From positions 1 through 42,776 of the IMG/VR virus record IMGVR_UViG_3300031963_000315: 42,776 bases of DNA; one strand, given 5' to 3'. The stretch comes from a virus. The notes beneath the pieces were generated by a model. That model had not been told where the DNA came from, searched no databases, and saw nothing but the letters and a program-made list of their open reading frames with translations. Positions 16,912 through 24,887 of this stretch are shown here, piece after piece. How positions within the stretch are numbered: position 1 is the stretch's first letter; each line of letters opens with the position of its first letter. The translations under genes were made by a program, and so were the position numbers.

Positions 16912-17931
16912 TTACGCGGCTTTGTTCTGCGGCTTGTAGAGCTGCCCCGCAGCCCAGCCGCCCCAGCCCGCCACGTCAGACAGCCCGCTTTGCCATGCGC
17001 TGGCAGAGTTGAGCTTGCCTTGTGCCGCTGCTGCGCCGCTCGCCTGTGTCAATTGGCTCGCATTGTTGGCGAAGTTCTGTCCGGCAGAGGCAATGCCCGT
17101 CGTTGCGCCATAGCCTTGGTCACTGATGCCGCCGAGATAGCCCATGTACGAATTGAAGTTGCCCATCGCGGCTTCATTGGCGACTTCCGCCATGCCGCGC
17201 GCCGTACGCCCGCTGAGCGTCGAGCCTTGCGAGCCTGCGAGATCCACAAACTCCTTGCCCGCCTTGTCCGCGTAGAAATCACCGATCTTCCCGAACGTCG
17301 TCTCCGTCCGGTACTTGTTCCACGCTTCTTCCTGAGCCTGACCCGGCGTCTGGTACTCCGCCATATCGCCGCCGCCCTGTGCCATCTGCTGGCCGTCACC
17401 GCCCGGCATCATCGCCCCGCCGCCGATTCCGGTTGTTCCGGGTACGGCAGGCCCGCCCGTAGCAGGAGCGCCGGGTGTCGGTAGCCGGTCGCCCTTCTTC
17501 CAGCCCTCGGTGTTGAAATAATGCTCCGTCGCGGCCATCCAGTCCCGGCCCATGCGGTCGAACGTCTTGCCGTTCTGGCGGTAGAACGCCTCAATCGCAG
17601 GCTTGTTCTGTTGGAAATACGCCTGCATCTGGTCCGCGCGGCTCGTGCCGAGGCCGGTAGATGGCGGGGCCAGTCCGTTTGCCGCCGAAGGTGCGCCGCC
17701 GCCCATGCCAAGGTGCGGCGCCATGAGCGCGAACGCTGCATTGCCGCGCGCTTGATAGGGGGCGAGCTGCTGCTGGGCAATGTCACGCTGTTCACGCTGG
17801 AACGCGATGGCCTGGTTGTTGGCCTGCGTCTGGGCCGCCGTCCCGCTGTTTGCCGCGTTGGACATCTGGGACGCGCCAAAAAGGCTTGCCCCGGCCCCGA
17901 TCACTGCCGCGCCAATAATCGGATCACACAT
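16912..17931 (-). CDS. Internal virion / DNA transfer protein, T7 gp14 or P22 gp7-like
   Basis: The 339-residue product starts with a hydrophobic Gly/Ala segment (about 6-22), then a Gln-rich helix (AQTQANNQAIAFQREQRD) and a Pro-Tyr motif. This layout is widespread among podovirus DNA-transfer proteins. The middle is Gly/Pro-rich and flexible; the C-terminal 120 residues are Ala/Gly/Ser-rich helices. In T7 and P22 the equivalent protein is ejected first and sits in the outer membrane. It follows the gp13-like GNAT gene with an eight-base overlap, matching T7 order. Confidence 0.75.
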   Translation of the reverse strand: MCDPIIGAAVIGAGASLFGASQMSNAANSGTAAQTQANNQAIAFQREQRDIAQQQLAPYQARGNAAFALMAPHLGMGGGAPSAANGLAPPSTGLGTSRADQMQAYFQQNKPAIEAFYRQNGKTFDRMGRDWMAATEHYFNTEGWKKGDRLPTPGAPATGGPAVPGTTGIGGGAMMPGGDGQQMAQGGGDMAEYQTPGQAQEEAWNKYRTETTFGKIGDFYADKAGKEFVDLAGSQGSTLSGRTARGMAEVANEAAMGNFNSYMGYLGGISDQGYGATTGIASAGQNFANNASQLTQASGAAAAQGKLNSASAWQSGLSDVAGWGGWAAGQLYKPQNKAA

Positions 17932-18376
17932 CGCTACGCCTCATTTCAAAAGGGACAAATTTCCCGCCGTCAGGGCGCATCTGGAACCCCAGCTTTTCCA
18001 AAAGCCGGAGATGGTGAACGTTCGTGGCAAGCATCCGATTGCTCAGTTTCGGCCATTTCTTCAGTGCCCGGTCTATGTCCCTGCGGCACCCTTGGAGCAG
18101 CTTTCGCTTGGCTTTGAACGAGTATTCCGAAGGCTCAGCCGACAAGAGCCATGGCACACCGCCCTCGGCGCCGTCCATGAAGCCCCAGATCGCCAGCGTA
18201 CGGTTGTCCTGCACCAAGGCAGTCCGCATCCGCGACATCTCCACACCGGCCATCAGCGAGTGCGCCGGATCAGAGCCGCTGGTCTGCCTCACTTCTTCGC
18301 GGTCAGACTGAGACAACCGGCCCGCAAGATCGGCCGCATGTGCCAGACTTGCGGGAAGGCATTTCACATCAGGCAT
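17924..18376 (-). CDS. T7 gp13-like protein with GNAT acetyltransferase fold
   Basis: The 150-residue product looks like a small GNAT-fold protein. A central strand (ALVQDNRTLAIWGF) is followed by a helix with Lys/Arg, and a C-terminal HLRLLEKLGF matches the helix-strand signature of acetyltransferases. Phage proteins of this kind precede the internal core genes, as T7 gp13 does, and are needed for assembly of ejection proteins. Whether it acetylates anything is unknown. It overlaps both neighbours by eight bases. This is one of two GNAT-like domains in the ejection module. Confidence 0.72.
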   Translation of the reverse strand: MPDVKCLPASLAHAADLAGRLSQSDREEVRQTSGSDPAHSLMAGVEMSRMRTALVQDNRTLAIWGFMDGAEGGVPWLLSAEPSEYSFKAKRKLLQGCRRDIDRALKKWPKLSNRMLATNVHHLRLLEKLGFQMRPDGGKFVPFEMRRSDV

Positions 18377-18569
18377 TGCCGCTCACGGACGATGCATAGC
18401 CCTTGCGCGCCACCTTGCCCTTGGACGCCATTTCCTCGTCAGGATCGGTCAGCACCGGCTTTTTCTTCTTCGCCAGCGCCGTATCGATGCCCAGCTTCTC
18501 ACGCACAGCGCGGCGAAGCAGCTTCAGTTGTGCCGGCGTCGGCTTTGCGGTGTCCTGTTTCTTGCTCAT
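18369..18569 (-). CDS. Small basic protein of the head-tail region
   Basis: The 66-residue product is Lys- and Ala-rich (MSKKQDTAKPTPAQLKLLRR near the start, AKKKKP in the middle). It overlaps the gp4-like gene upstream by four bases and the gp13-like gene downstream by eight. No family is recognised. The basic composition suggests nucleic-acid or acidic-protein contact. It may be a small connector or morphogenesis factor. Confidence 0.55.
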   Translation of the reverse strand: MSKKQDTAKPTPAQLKLLRRAVREKLGIDTALAKKKKPVLTDPDEEMASKGKVARKGYASSVSGNA

Positions 18570-19237
18570 CTGGGGCCTCCTAGAACAAAGGTGATTGATT
18601 CTTCGCGGTCAGAGCCAAGCAACTCGGCAAGCGATGCCCGCGCCCTCTGCTTCACTTCCTGCGCGCTCGGGTTCTCGATGCGGAAATCCACCGCAAGCCG
18701 TCCGCCTACGGTATCTGCTACCGTGTCCAGCCATTCCTGCGGCACATCAATCTCGCCCGCGCTGTCCGTCACGTCTTCCATCACGCGGTCATAGCTGACC
18801 CGGATCGTGCGCGCCGCCGAAGTCGCGTCCGGCGTGGGCCACACCACAATCGACGTGTTCGCCCGCTGGCGGTCAATCGTGTAGACCACCGGCCTGCCTT
18901 GCTGCGTCTTCGTGGGCAGCATTTCGTAATCGTCATAATTCCAGCGGCCCATGATCAGCTCGCGGCCGTTTTCTTCCTGGTAGAACGCATCCCTTACCCT
19001 GTCCGGCCTCGGGCTCAGCGTGTAGCTCGCCTGCGCCTGCACAAGGTCAACGGTCTGGCTCGCGCGCCGCCACTGGCTCGGGCCTTGCGTCTGGAGCAGC
19101 TTCAGAAGCGCGTTCAGATGCGCGAGGCCCCGCGCAAGCTGGTGCGCAGACAAGTTCTGGCCCTGTCCGAGCATCTGGATGCGCTGCGCCGCCTCGATGA
19201 CGAGACCGCCTGCGGTGAGGGTCCACGTAATGCTCAT
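18566..19237 (-). CDS. Tail accessory / head completion protein, P22 gp4-like
   Basis: The 223-residue product resembles the gp4 family of head-to-tail adaptors: an N-terminal helical pair (VIEAAQRIQMLG, then LARGLAHLNALLKLLQTQG), a central beta-rich part (YTLSPRPDRVRDAFY, YTIDRQRANTSIVVWPTP) and a C-terminal helical tail (EWLDTVADTVGGRLA). In P22 this protein binds the portal ring and closes the head after packaging. Its place between capsid and ejection genes fits. It is longer than P22 gp4 (about 166 residues). No peptidoglycan-cleaving motif can be confirmed by eye. Confidence 0.75.
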   Translation of the reverse strand: MSITWTLTAGGLVIEAAQRIQMLGQGQNLSAHQLARGLAHLNALLKLLQTQGPSQWRRASQTVDLVQAQASYTLSPRPDRVRDAFYQEENGRELIMGRWNYDDYEMLPTKTQQGRPVVYTIDRQRANTSIVVWPTPDATSAARTIRVSYDRVMEDVTDSAGEIDVPQEWLDTVADTVGGRLAVDFRIENPSAQEVKQRARASLAELLGSDREESITFVLGGPR

Positions 19238-19506
19238 GATCTACCTGACGCCGGGTCCCAATCTGCTTGTTCATCCGTCGCTTCCATCAGGACTTGGGGC
19301 CTGCTGTCGGGCAGCGGCTTGCCTTCGTTCGGATCGATCTGCGGCGGGTCGAGTTGCGCGGGCCGTGGGTCGAAGCACGGCCCGCACACTTTGAGGTTAG
19401 TCCATTCCTTGCGCAGCGATTTCAGCCGGTGCTTTTCACCGCAGCGGTCACAGATCCCGTAGGGCTGTCCGCTGAGATAATCATTGCCGGTGAAATCCTG
19501 AGCCAT
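19234..19506 (-). CDS. Small zinc-ribbon phage protein
   Basis: The 90-residue product carries Cys-x2-Cys (CDRC) near residues 19-22 and a second Cys-x2-Cys (CGPC) near 41-44, separated by a basic KSLRKEW segment, then a Pro/Asp-rich tail. Proteins with this pattern and a following FDPRP motif are common next to capsid genes in tailed phages. The start at 19506 overlaps the capsid stop by one base; longer forms would read back into the capsid gene. Probably a zinc-binding structural or assembly protein; exact role unknown. Confidence 0.7.
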   Translation of the reverse strand: MAQDFTGNDYLSGQPYGICDRCGEKHRLKSLRKEWTNLKVCGPCFDPRPAQLDPPQIDPNEGKPLPDSRPQVLMEATDEQADWDPASGRS

Positions 19507-20411
19507 CAGGCAGCGCCGTCCGAACCCCAGACCGCACGCCAGTCGTTGACCGTCGCAACATAGCGCTCGGTCGCCTTGGCCTTGGCGTTCTCGGTGTCGA
19601 AGTCGTTGTCCTGCTGAAGCTCCATCGCGCGCCGCTGGTAGCGGGTGAAGCCTTGCGGCACATCCGTTTGCAGGAACCACGCAGTTGGGCTGGTCAGGTA
19701 ACGGTAGTTGACGAAATCTTCGCTGATCAGGCCCATGGCCTTCGTGGCGTTGATGTCGTTGTTTGCCGTGCCGGGCTGCTTGTCAGACGACAGGAGGCGC
19801 TTTGCGACAAACGAGAGCTGCGGAGGAACGATCAGCCGCTTCGGGCTGACGTTGATGCGCAGGCCACGGCTGTTCGTGAACAGGAACAGTTCGATCTGGG
19901 CGTCTTCCAACGCCGCTTCCGAAAGTTCTGCATCCACGGCCAGCTTGTTGGCCTTGTTGCCCGCCAGCGTCGGGTGAGCCGTCGAGCAAAGCGCCGCGCC
20001 GTCGCCGTAGGTCGTGCTGAACGCCGTGTTGAAGATGCCGGCGTGGATCACTTCCTTGGTCTGGCGCATGGAATAGGCCAGCGAACGCGCACGGGACTTG
20101 CCCTTGGCTTCATACTGGTTGTCTTCCTTTTCCTCGCGCGTCACGATGAACCCGAGGCCGTAGACCGCGTGCGTTGCACGGTTCTTGTAGCCTTCGGAAT
20201 CCGAGTCGTAGGCAATCGCCTGACCTTCCTTCTTGATCGACGCATAGCCGAACGAGGTGGATTCGACGATTTCTTCGTATGCCTTCTCCGAGCTTTCCTC
20301 GGTGAAGATCATGTCGCACTGCATCGGGATTTCCTTGTAGGTCTTCCCGAAAAATGCCTTTACGCCAGGCCAGAGCGCTGACGGGTGGGCGGAACGTGTG
20401 ATCACCGTCAT
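19506..20411 (-). CDS. Major capsid protein, probable HK97 fold
   Basis: The 301-residue protein has features seen in many phage major head proteins: an N-terminal arm (SALWPGVKAFFGKTYKEIP), a conserved GLGFIVTREEKEDNQYEA strand-helix in the first third, a spine helix with SLAYSMRQTKEV, and the loop CSTAHPTLAGN followed by a peripheral domain with a RLIVPPQL strand. This resembles the Mu gpT-like branch more than P22 gp5, which is longer (about 430). Position after scaffold and decoration-like genes supports the call. It builds the icosahedral shell, probably with help from the scaffold and the GroES-like protein. Confidence 0.82.
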   Translation of the reverse strand: MTVITRSAHPSALWPGVKAFFGKTYKEIPMQCDMIFTEESSEKAYEEIVESTSFGYASIKKEGQAIAYDSDSEGYKNRATHAVYGLGFIVTREEKEDNQYEAKGKSRARSLAYSMRQTKEVIHAGIFNTAFSTTYGDGAALCSTAHPTLAGNKANKLAVDAELSEAALEDAQIELFLFTNSRGLRINVSPKRLIVPPQLSFVAKRLLSSDKQPGTANNDINATKAMGLISEDFVNYRYLTSPTAWFLQTDVPQGFTRYQRRAMELQQDNDFDTENAKAKATERYVATVNDWRAVWGSDGAA

Positions 20412-20414
20412 GGT

Positions 20415-21011
20415 TTACAGCCCCGCTACTGCGCCATACCGATTGGTATGGAGGTTGATGGACACGAGGAACTTGGCGTTCGTGTCGGGCGTGACGTTGT
20501 CGGGACGGTCAATCGCACGGCGAACCGTGAGTTGGAACGTCGCGTCAGCCGCCACCGTCGAAGAATCCAGCATCCAGCCGGACTTCTTGGTAGCAGTCGA
20601 ACCCGTGCCCGAAACGAGGTTGGCATTCAGGCCGGCCGATACCAGAGCAATGTCGCCGCCAACGCTGTCTTCCTGGATTTCGAACAGGAGCGTCGGATCA
20701 TCAGCAACGTAGACCTCACGAAGCGTGGAGGCGAGGCCGTAACCGTTCTGCACGATGGAAGGCGTCGGACCAAAGCCCACGATGACGCCGGTGATCTGGT
20801 TCGTTGCGCCTGCCGTGGCCACGTTGACGACCTGGTAGGAACCGCCGGACGTGCCGGCTACGGACGTTCCCGTGACCACAACCGGGTCACCGATGAACAT
20901 GTTTGTGGCGTAGCTTGCGAGTGCGACGTAGGTGTTGCAAGCGCCGTTGTACGGCGCCCCACCAAGATTTCGCACGGGGCGCAAGCCAAACGCCGAGTTG
21001 ACGTTAGGCAT
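20415..21011 (-). CDS. Head decoration or capsid-associated protein
   Basis: The 198-residue protein is rich in Val, Thr, Ala and Gly, with beta character throughout. It starts MPNVNSAFGLRPVRNLGG, a pattern seen in phage capsid-associated proteins placed next to the major head gene. The middle has GDPVVVTGTSVAG and ITGVIVGFG, a likely beta-barrel. It lies four bases upstream of the capsid gene in transcription order. Likely a cement protein on the head surface. Confidence 0.65.
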   Translation of the reverse strand: MPNVNSAFGLRPVRNLGGAPYNGACNTYVALASYATNMFIGDPVVVTGTSVAGTSGGSYQVVNVATAGATNQITGVIVGFGPTPSIVQNGYGLASTLREVYVADDPTLLFEIQEDSVGGDIALVSAGLNANLVSGTGSTATKKSGWMLDSSTVAADATFQLTVRRAIDRPDNVTPDTNAKFLVSINLHTNRYGAVAGL

Positions 21012-21035
21012 TTGAATTGTCCTTGATTGAGGGGG

Positions 21036-21557
21036 TTATCCGAAGTCCGGGTTGCGCACAGGGCGGCTTGCCACGTCTTCGACACGGTTGGTTTTGAGAG
21101 CGTATTCATGCCCATCGGAGTCAGGAGCGCGCTGGACGTCGCTCGCGCCGCGCATCATGTCGGCCATGTTCTTCTTGTGCAGCGTCAGCGCAGCGGCGGC
21201 GTCTTCTTCGAACCACGGCCTGAACTTGCGCATCAGCACGGTCTGCATTCCCTTCCCCTTCGGGTCGGTGCCTGCGTGACGGGCGACTTCCTGCCCGCCG
21301 ATTTCCTCGCTTGGCACCAGCTCCCATTCACGGGCTGTAAGCTGCGAGACGTTGCCCGGCGTGTCGTTGACCCACCGATAGCGATAGTTTGCGTGATCTA
21401 GCTGGCCGTCATCAAGGCCGAGCCGTTTGTTGAACCCATGGTCAACAGATCCGCGCTGCATCCGCTCCGCGCGGCGCTTGGCAAGCTCTGCATTCGGTCC
21501 CGACTTTACGCGGGCGCCCCGGCGAGGCTTCACTTGTTCCTGTTCGGTCTCGCTCAT
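21036..21557 (-). CDS. Hypothetical capsid-region protein
   Basis: The start at 21557 overlaps the scaffold stop by four bases; the longer frame is an artefact. The 173-residue product is hydrophilic. It has a basic N-terminus (KPRRGARVKSG), a short core with YRYRWVNDTPGNVSQL and WELVPSEE, and a Met/Lys-rich helix (MRKFRPWFEEDAAAALTLHKK). Proteins with YRWVND-like cores are found next to scaffold genes in P22-like and related phages but their role is not established. Probably a morphogenesis factor. Confidence 0.6.
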   Translation of the reverse strand: MSETEQEQVKPRRGARVKSGPNAELAKRRAERMQRGSVDHGFNKRLGLDDGQLDHANYRYRWVNDTPGNVSQLTAREWELVPSEEIGGQEVARHAGTDPKGKGMQTVLMRKFRPWFEEDAAAALTLHKKNMADMMRGASDVQRAPDSDGHEYALKTNRVEDVASRPVRNPDFG

Positions 21558-22447
21558 AGCAGTTCTCCACCTGATTCCTGATAGACTTCGGCCCATTCCT
21601 CATAGGAACCGAAAAGCCCTTGCTTGATGTCTTTCGCAGCCTGCGTTCGCGCTTCAGGCGGTAGCCGCGAGGCCAGAGTTTTTGCCGCGCCCCGGCGTGC
21701 ACTGCCAAGGACGGGCACTCTCGGGCCGTCTTTCTCCGCTCGCCGCACGGGTTCGGGGTCTTCCTCATACCGTTCGGCAAACGTCTTCCGGATCAGCTTG
21801 TCTGCGGCTTCCAGCGCTTCAGGCAGGGAGCGGCCGCTTTGCATCATCCGGGTAATCTCGGCCTCCACGAGGCCAAAGTCTTCGATGTCAGCCTCGTCAT
21901 CGAGGAGCCATGCGTGGTCTTCCCAAAACGGCTTCTGGACCTTGGGATAGCTTATCGGGAAGCTCTCAACCCACTCGTCTTCAGCCTTCTTGAGCTGTTC
22001 GGGGGTCAACTCGACCTGGTTGAGGTCTTCGTATTCCTTCTCGATGCCTTCCAGTTCAGCCCGGAGCGCGTCTTCTGCCCGCTCGTCACCCTTGGCAACG
22101 GCCTGGCGGATCAGCGTGGTGTATTCCGAGCGGACGCTGGCAAGTTCGCGCTCATGCTTGGTGCGGACCATCCGCTCCATCGCTTCGACACGTTTGACGA
22201 CAGCATCGTCAACGCTCTTTTTCGTGTCGATAAGCTCCTTGCGGGTCGCTTCAGCCTTCGCCTTGGTCTGGCGGATGAACGTTGCGGCGTCCGTCCACGT
22301 ATCTTCTTGGCCGGGCTTCGTCTTCCAAGCCGTGCGGGGCTTCCAGCCAAGCTCGGACGCAAGCTGTTCGACTTCGGAAAGCTCTACCGCCTCGTCAGCA
22401 AGCGCAGCTTCTTCAACATGGTCTTCGGTATCGGCTTCGATGCTCAT
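21554..22447 (-). CDS. Scaffold / capsid assembly protein
   Basis: The 297-residue protein is strongly acidic at the N-terminus (about 1-35), then has WKPRTAWKTKPG and a long charged coiled-coil region (about 60-150). The C-terminal part is helical with KDIKQGLFGSYEEWAEVYQ. This overall architecture, together with location between portal and major capsid genes, is typical of a scaffolding protein that directs procapsid assembly and then leaves. It overlaps its neighbours by four bases on both sides. There is no sign of a protease domain. Confidence 0.75.
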   Translation of the reverse strand: MSIEADTEDHVEEAALADEAVELSEVEQLASELGWKPRTAWKTKPGQEDTWTDAATFIRQTKAKAEATRKELIDTKKSVDDAVVKRVEAMERMVRTKHERELASVRSEYTTLIRQAVAKGDERAEDALRAELEGIEKEYEDLNQVELTPEQLKKAEDEWVESFPISYPKVQKPFWEDHAWLLDDEADIEDFGLVEAEITRMMQSGRSLPEALEAADKLIRKTFAERYEEDPEPVRRAEKDGPRVPVLGSARRGAAKTLASRLPPEARTQAAKDIKQGLFGSYEEWAEVYQESGGELL

Positions 22448-22830
22448 GCGATCACCTTGGCAGGCTCAGTCCGGCGCACGCCGAGGATGTCCTTGTCCTT
22501 CATGATGCGATAACGGCGCCCGTCCGTGCCGATGAAATTGCGCCCGCCGGCATAACGCGCAAACATCACCACATCACCGGGCTCCGGCTTGCTGTTCCAC
22601 GGCTCGATATTGCCGTTTGCGTCCTCGAAATGGAACGCAAACTCCCCGGCGCGGACCACAAGGCCCTCGATGCCTGCCTCGTCTTCACGCTCAAGGGACG
22701 TTTCGGCAAGCAGCAGCCCGCCTTTCGTCTTTTCCTCAAGCTGGCGCGGCAGGACAAGGATGTTGAACTCGAACACCTCGATTCCGGGATCAAGGTCAGT
22801 CAGCTTCGGCAGGGGCTTGTAGTTGGTCAA
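22444..22830 (-). CDS. GroES-like co-chaperonin (Cpn10)
   Basis: The 128-residue product aligns by eye with GroES from about residue 22: strand NILVLPRQ, mobile loop EEKTKGGLLLAETSLE (32-47) with the hydrophobic tripeptide LLL (39-41) that contacts GroEL, strand EGLVVRAGE (55-63), PGDVVMFARYAGGRNF (84-99) and RYRIMKDKDILGV (106-118). It has about 20 extra residues at the N-terminus and a small insertion near 64-80 where the GroES roof lies. It starts at TTG 22830, nine bases after AGGAG. Co-transcribed with scaffold and portal, it probably replaces host GroES on GroEL to fold the capsid protein, like T4 gp31. Confidence 0.92.
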   Translation of the reverse strand: MTNYKPLPKLTDLDPGIEVFEFNILVLPRQLEEKTKGGLLLAETSLEREDEAGIEGLVVRAGEFAFHFEDANGNIEPWNSKPEPGDVVMFARYAGGRNFIGTDGRRYRIMKDKDILGVRRTEPAKVIA

Positions 22831-23068
22831 GGATGTCTTCTCCTGTCAGGTTAGTGATGTCTTCAATGGCAAGGGCCTGGAACTTCAACTGGCTCCAGTA
22901 TTGCGGGCCGGGCGGTTCGGGATGGTCAAAACTGGCCGCCCATTTGTCCCGCTGGGCCTGCGCCATTTGGCTGAGGCACTGGTAGAACGCCCGTGTCATC
23001 GGGCTGGCCTTCCATGCCGCCCATTCCTCCAGCCATTCCGATTGTTGCTCCGCGCTCAAGCGCTGCAT
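22796..23068 (-). CDS. Small protein nested in the portal 3' end
   Basis: The 90-residue product is Trp-, Gln- and Ala-rich (WLEEWAAWKASPMTRAFYQ near the start). Its first 143 bases lie within the portal gene in another frame, and its last 35 bases overlap the GroES-like gene. The start is well supported by AGGAGG seven bases upstream of ATG 23068. The only region not shared with another gene is about 95 bases long. No family is recognised. The position suggests a small assembly protein made together with portal and co-chaperonin. Confidence 0.7.
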   Translation of the reverse strand: MQRLSAEQQSEWLEEWAAWKASPMTRAFYQCLSQMAQAQRDKWAASFDHPEPPGPQYWSQLKFQALAIEDITNLTGEDILDQLQAPAEAD

Positions 23069-24887
23069 TCTCTGCCTCCTGGTTGATCTTCTCGGCCTCG
23101 GCCATCGTCTTCATGACCTTGGCCTTCTCGCCGGCCACTTCATGCTTGGCTTTTTCCTGCGCGAGGCCCGCCATCGGGTCAGGCCCTTGCGCGAAGAACC
23201 GCTCCGGCTTCGGAATATGCGCGGCCTCAAGCTGGAACTTGATAATCTCCGCCGTGTTCATGCCGGGCATTCCCTTGAACTGCCCGACATATTCTGCCCG
23301 CATCATGCGCTGCATGTCCGTCACGGACTTGGGGTCCGCGCTCGGGGCAACATCCATGCCCTCAAGGTCGAACTCTTGCCGGATGTCATAGCCCTGCTGA
23401 ACCATCTGTTGCAGATCAGGGCTGTCCTGGAACTTCATGTACGTCTCGGCCGGAAGATACAGGCCATTCAAACGGTGCATCAGGCGAAGCTCGCGCCGCA
23501 TCGAGCGATAAACGCGCGTGTAGATTGTTGAGAAGACCTGCAAGCCCTGCTCAATCAGCGCCATCGTGGATCCCATGGCCTGGCCGCTTGGCGCATCACC
23601 CGTCAGCACGTCCTTGACCGCCGTGATGTCCTGCGCCGCGCCCAGCAGGAACTCGACAAGCTGGAACTGCACCGGGCTCGGGCCGGGGAATGTCAGCGTA
23701 TGAATGCTGTTCGTCAGGGCTTGGCCGTCTGCCTTCACGAACTTGTATTCGCCGGGGTTGATCTGCATCACGCCGCCGCGCGCACCTTTGAGACGCAGGG
23801 ATTCTGCAATGAACCCGCCGCCCGTGTTCTGGCGTGTGCCCGCGTCCACGATCTGGTTCAGCATCGTGTTGATCGCGGCGCCAAGGCTTTCAAGGAGCTG
23901 GCCGAACCCCATGCCGTACACCGATCCGTCCATGTCGGGCAGGAAGTTGTAATCAATCCACGGGCTTTCCCGCAGGATCGTCTCCACGTCGCCCATTCCT
24001 GTCACCATCATGGACCGCTTGGAGAATGCCGGATCAAGCCGCACAGGCGTCTCGTAGCATTCCTCAACCGTCACGATGTACGGCTCGTCAAGACCATCGC
24101 CGTCAAGGTCGATGAACCGGAGCTGCTCAAGATACCGAACCGCTTTCTGGCTGTCTTCCGTGTCGTCTGCGTCGTACTTGTGGTTCGCCCACTTGCCGAG
24201 CTTGATCAGCCTGCGGATTTCGCTGGGGTAATACTCTATTGGTTGCGTCTGGCGCGGCGCGCGGTCGAAACTCGGGCTGTCATTGTGGACGCAGACATGC
24301 TGTGCCCTCGTATGCTCTGCCACGATCCGGCCAAGCGAGGCGTCCCAGTACACCTTGCGGAACGATGCGCCCGTGACCGGGATGGTGTGCAGAAGCTCGT
24401 CTGTGCCCCTGTCCCATTCGTCCATGGCGTACATGAGCTGGTAGTTGTTCCACGCCGTCAGGCGAGACGCACGGGCCGCCTTGAGGCCGTTCGGATCATC
24501 GCCTAGCACTTTCGTGACCGTGGGCTGGTCAGAGCGCGTCACAGCGCCGTAGGCACGGCTCCCGAACTGGATCGCCGCAGCGGTCAGCACGGGATACTTG
24601 ATGTTGGAGGCTTTCAGGAACGGGTAGTTCTTCGCCTCGGGGTCCTGCTTCGCCAGCTTGATTGCGCGCTCTACGCCGTCCAGCCATGGCTTGCGGCTCG
24701 CCTCGTCAATCCGGTACTCGCGGACCACTTCCGCGCCAAGCCGGCGGCGTTCGTCTTCCGGCATCAGCTCGATAAGGTTGCCCCGAAACGCTAAGATGTC
24801 GGCCAAGTTCTGCGCAACGGACACAGGAGCCCGTTCGGCAGCGCCGTCCAGTTCCTCGTCGTATCCGTTGTCAGTTGGGTTCAGCAT
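22926..24887 (-). CDS. Portal protein, P22 gp1-like
   Basis: The 653-residue product matches the P22-type portal layout: helical N-terminal region, YPFLKASNIKYPVL near residue 80, a wing region with PVTGASFRKVYWD, FLPDMDGSVYGMGFGQLLE (about 310-330) near the tunnel, and a helical C-terminal part with Lys/Ala/Glu repeats. The last 45 residues are Gly/Met-rich and disordered. Twelve copies form the ring through which DNA is packed and ejected. The start at ATG 24887 overlaps the terminase stop by one base; a TTG three bases upstream is less likely. Its 3' end contains the start of a nested gene. Confidence 0.9.
   Translation of the reverse strand: MLNPTDNGYDEELDGAAERAPVSVAQNLADILAFRGNLIELMPEDERRRLGAEVVREYRIDEASRKPWLDGVERAIKLAKQDPEAKNYPFLKASNIKYPVLTAAAIQFGSRAYGAVTRSDQPTVTKVLGDDPNGLKAARASRLTAWNNYQLMYAMDEWDRGTDELLHTIPVTGASFRKVYWDASLGRIVAEHTRAQHVCVHNDSPSFDRAPRQTQPIEYYPSEIRRLIKLGKWANHKYDADDTEDSQKAVRYLEQLRFIDLDGDGLDEPYIVTVEECYETPVRLDPAFSKRSMMVTGMGDVETILRESPWIDYNFLPDMDGSVYGMGFGQLLESLGAAINTMLNQIVDAGTRQNTGGGFIAESLRLKGARGGVMQINPGEYKFVKADGQALTNSIHTLTFPGPSPVQFQLVEFLLGAAQDITAVKDVLTGDAPSGQAMGSTMALIEQGLQVFSTIYTRVYRSMRRELRLMHRLNGLYLPAETYMKFQDSPDLQQMVQQGYDIRQEFDLEGMDVAPSADPKSVTDMQRMMRAEYVGQFKGMPGMNTAEIIKFQLEAAHIPKPERFFAQGPDPMAGLAQEKAKHEVAGEKAKVMKTMAEAEKINQEAENAALERGATIGMAGGMGGMEGQPDDTGVLPVPQPNGAGPAGQMGGQF

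Noticed and set aside
16006-17484. A 492-codon plus-strand frame opposite the two ejection protein genes
   Set aside because: It spans two genes and their junction on the other strand and has the composition of a shadow frame (Arg/Leu/Ala/His-rich).
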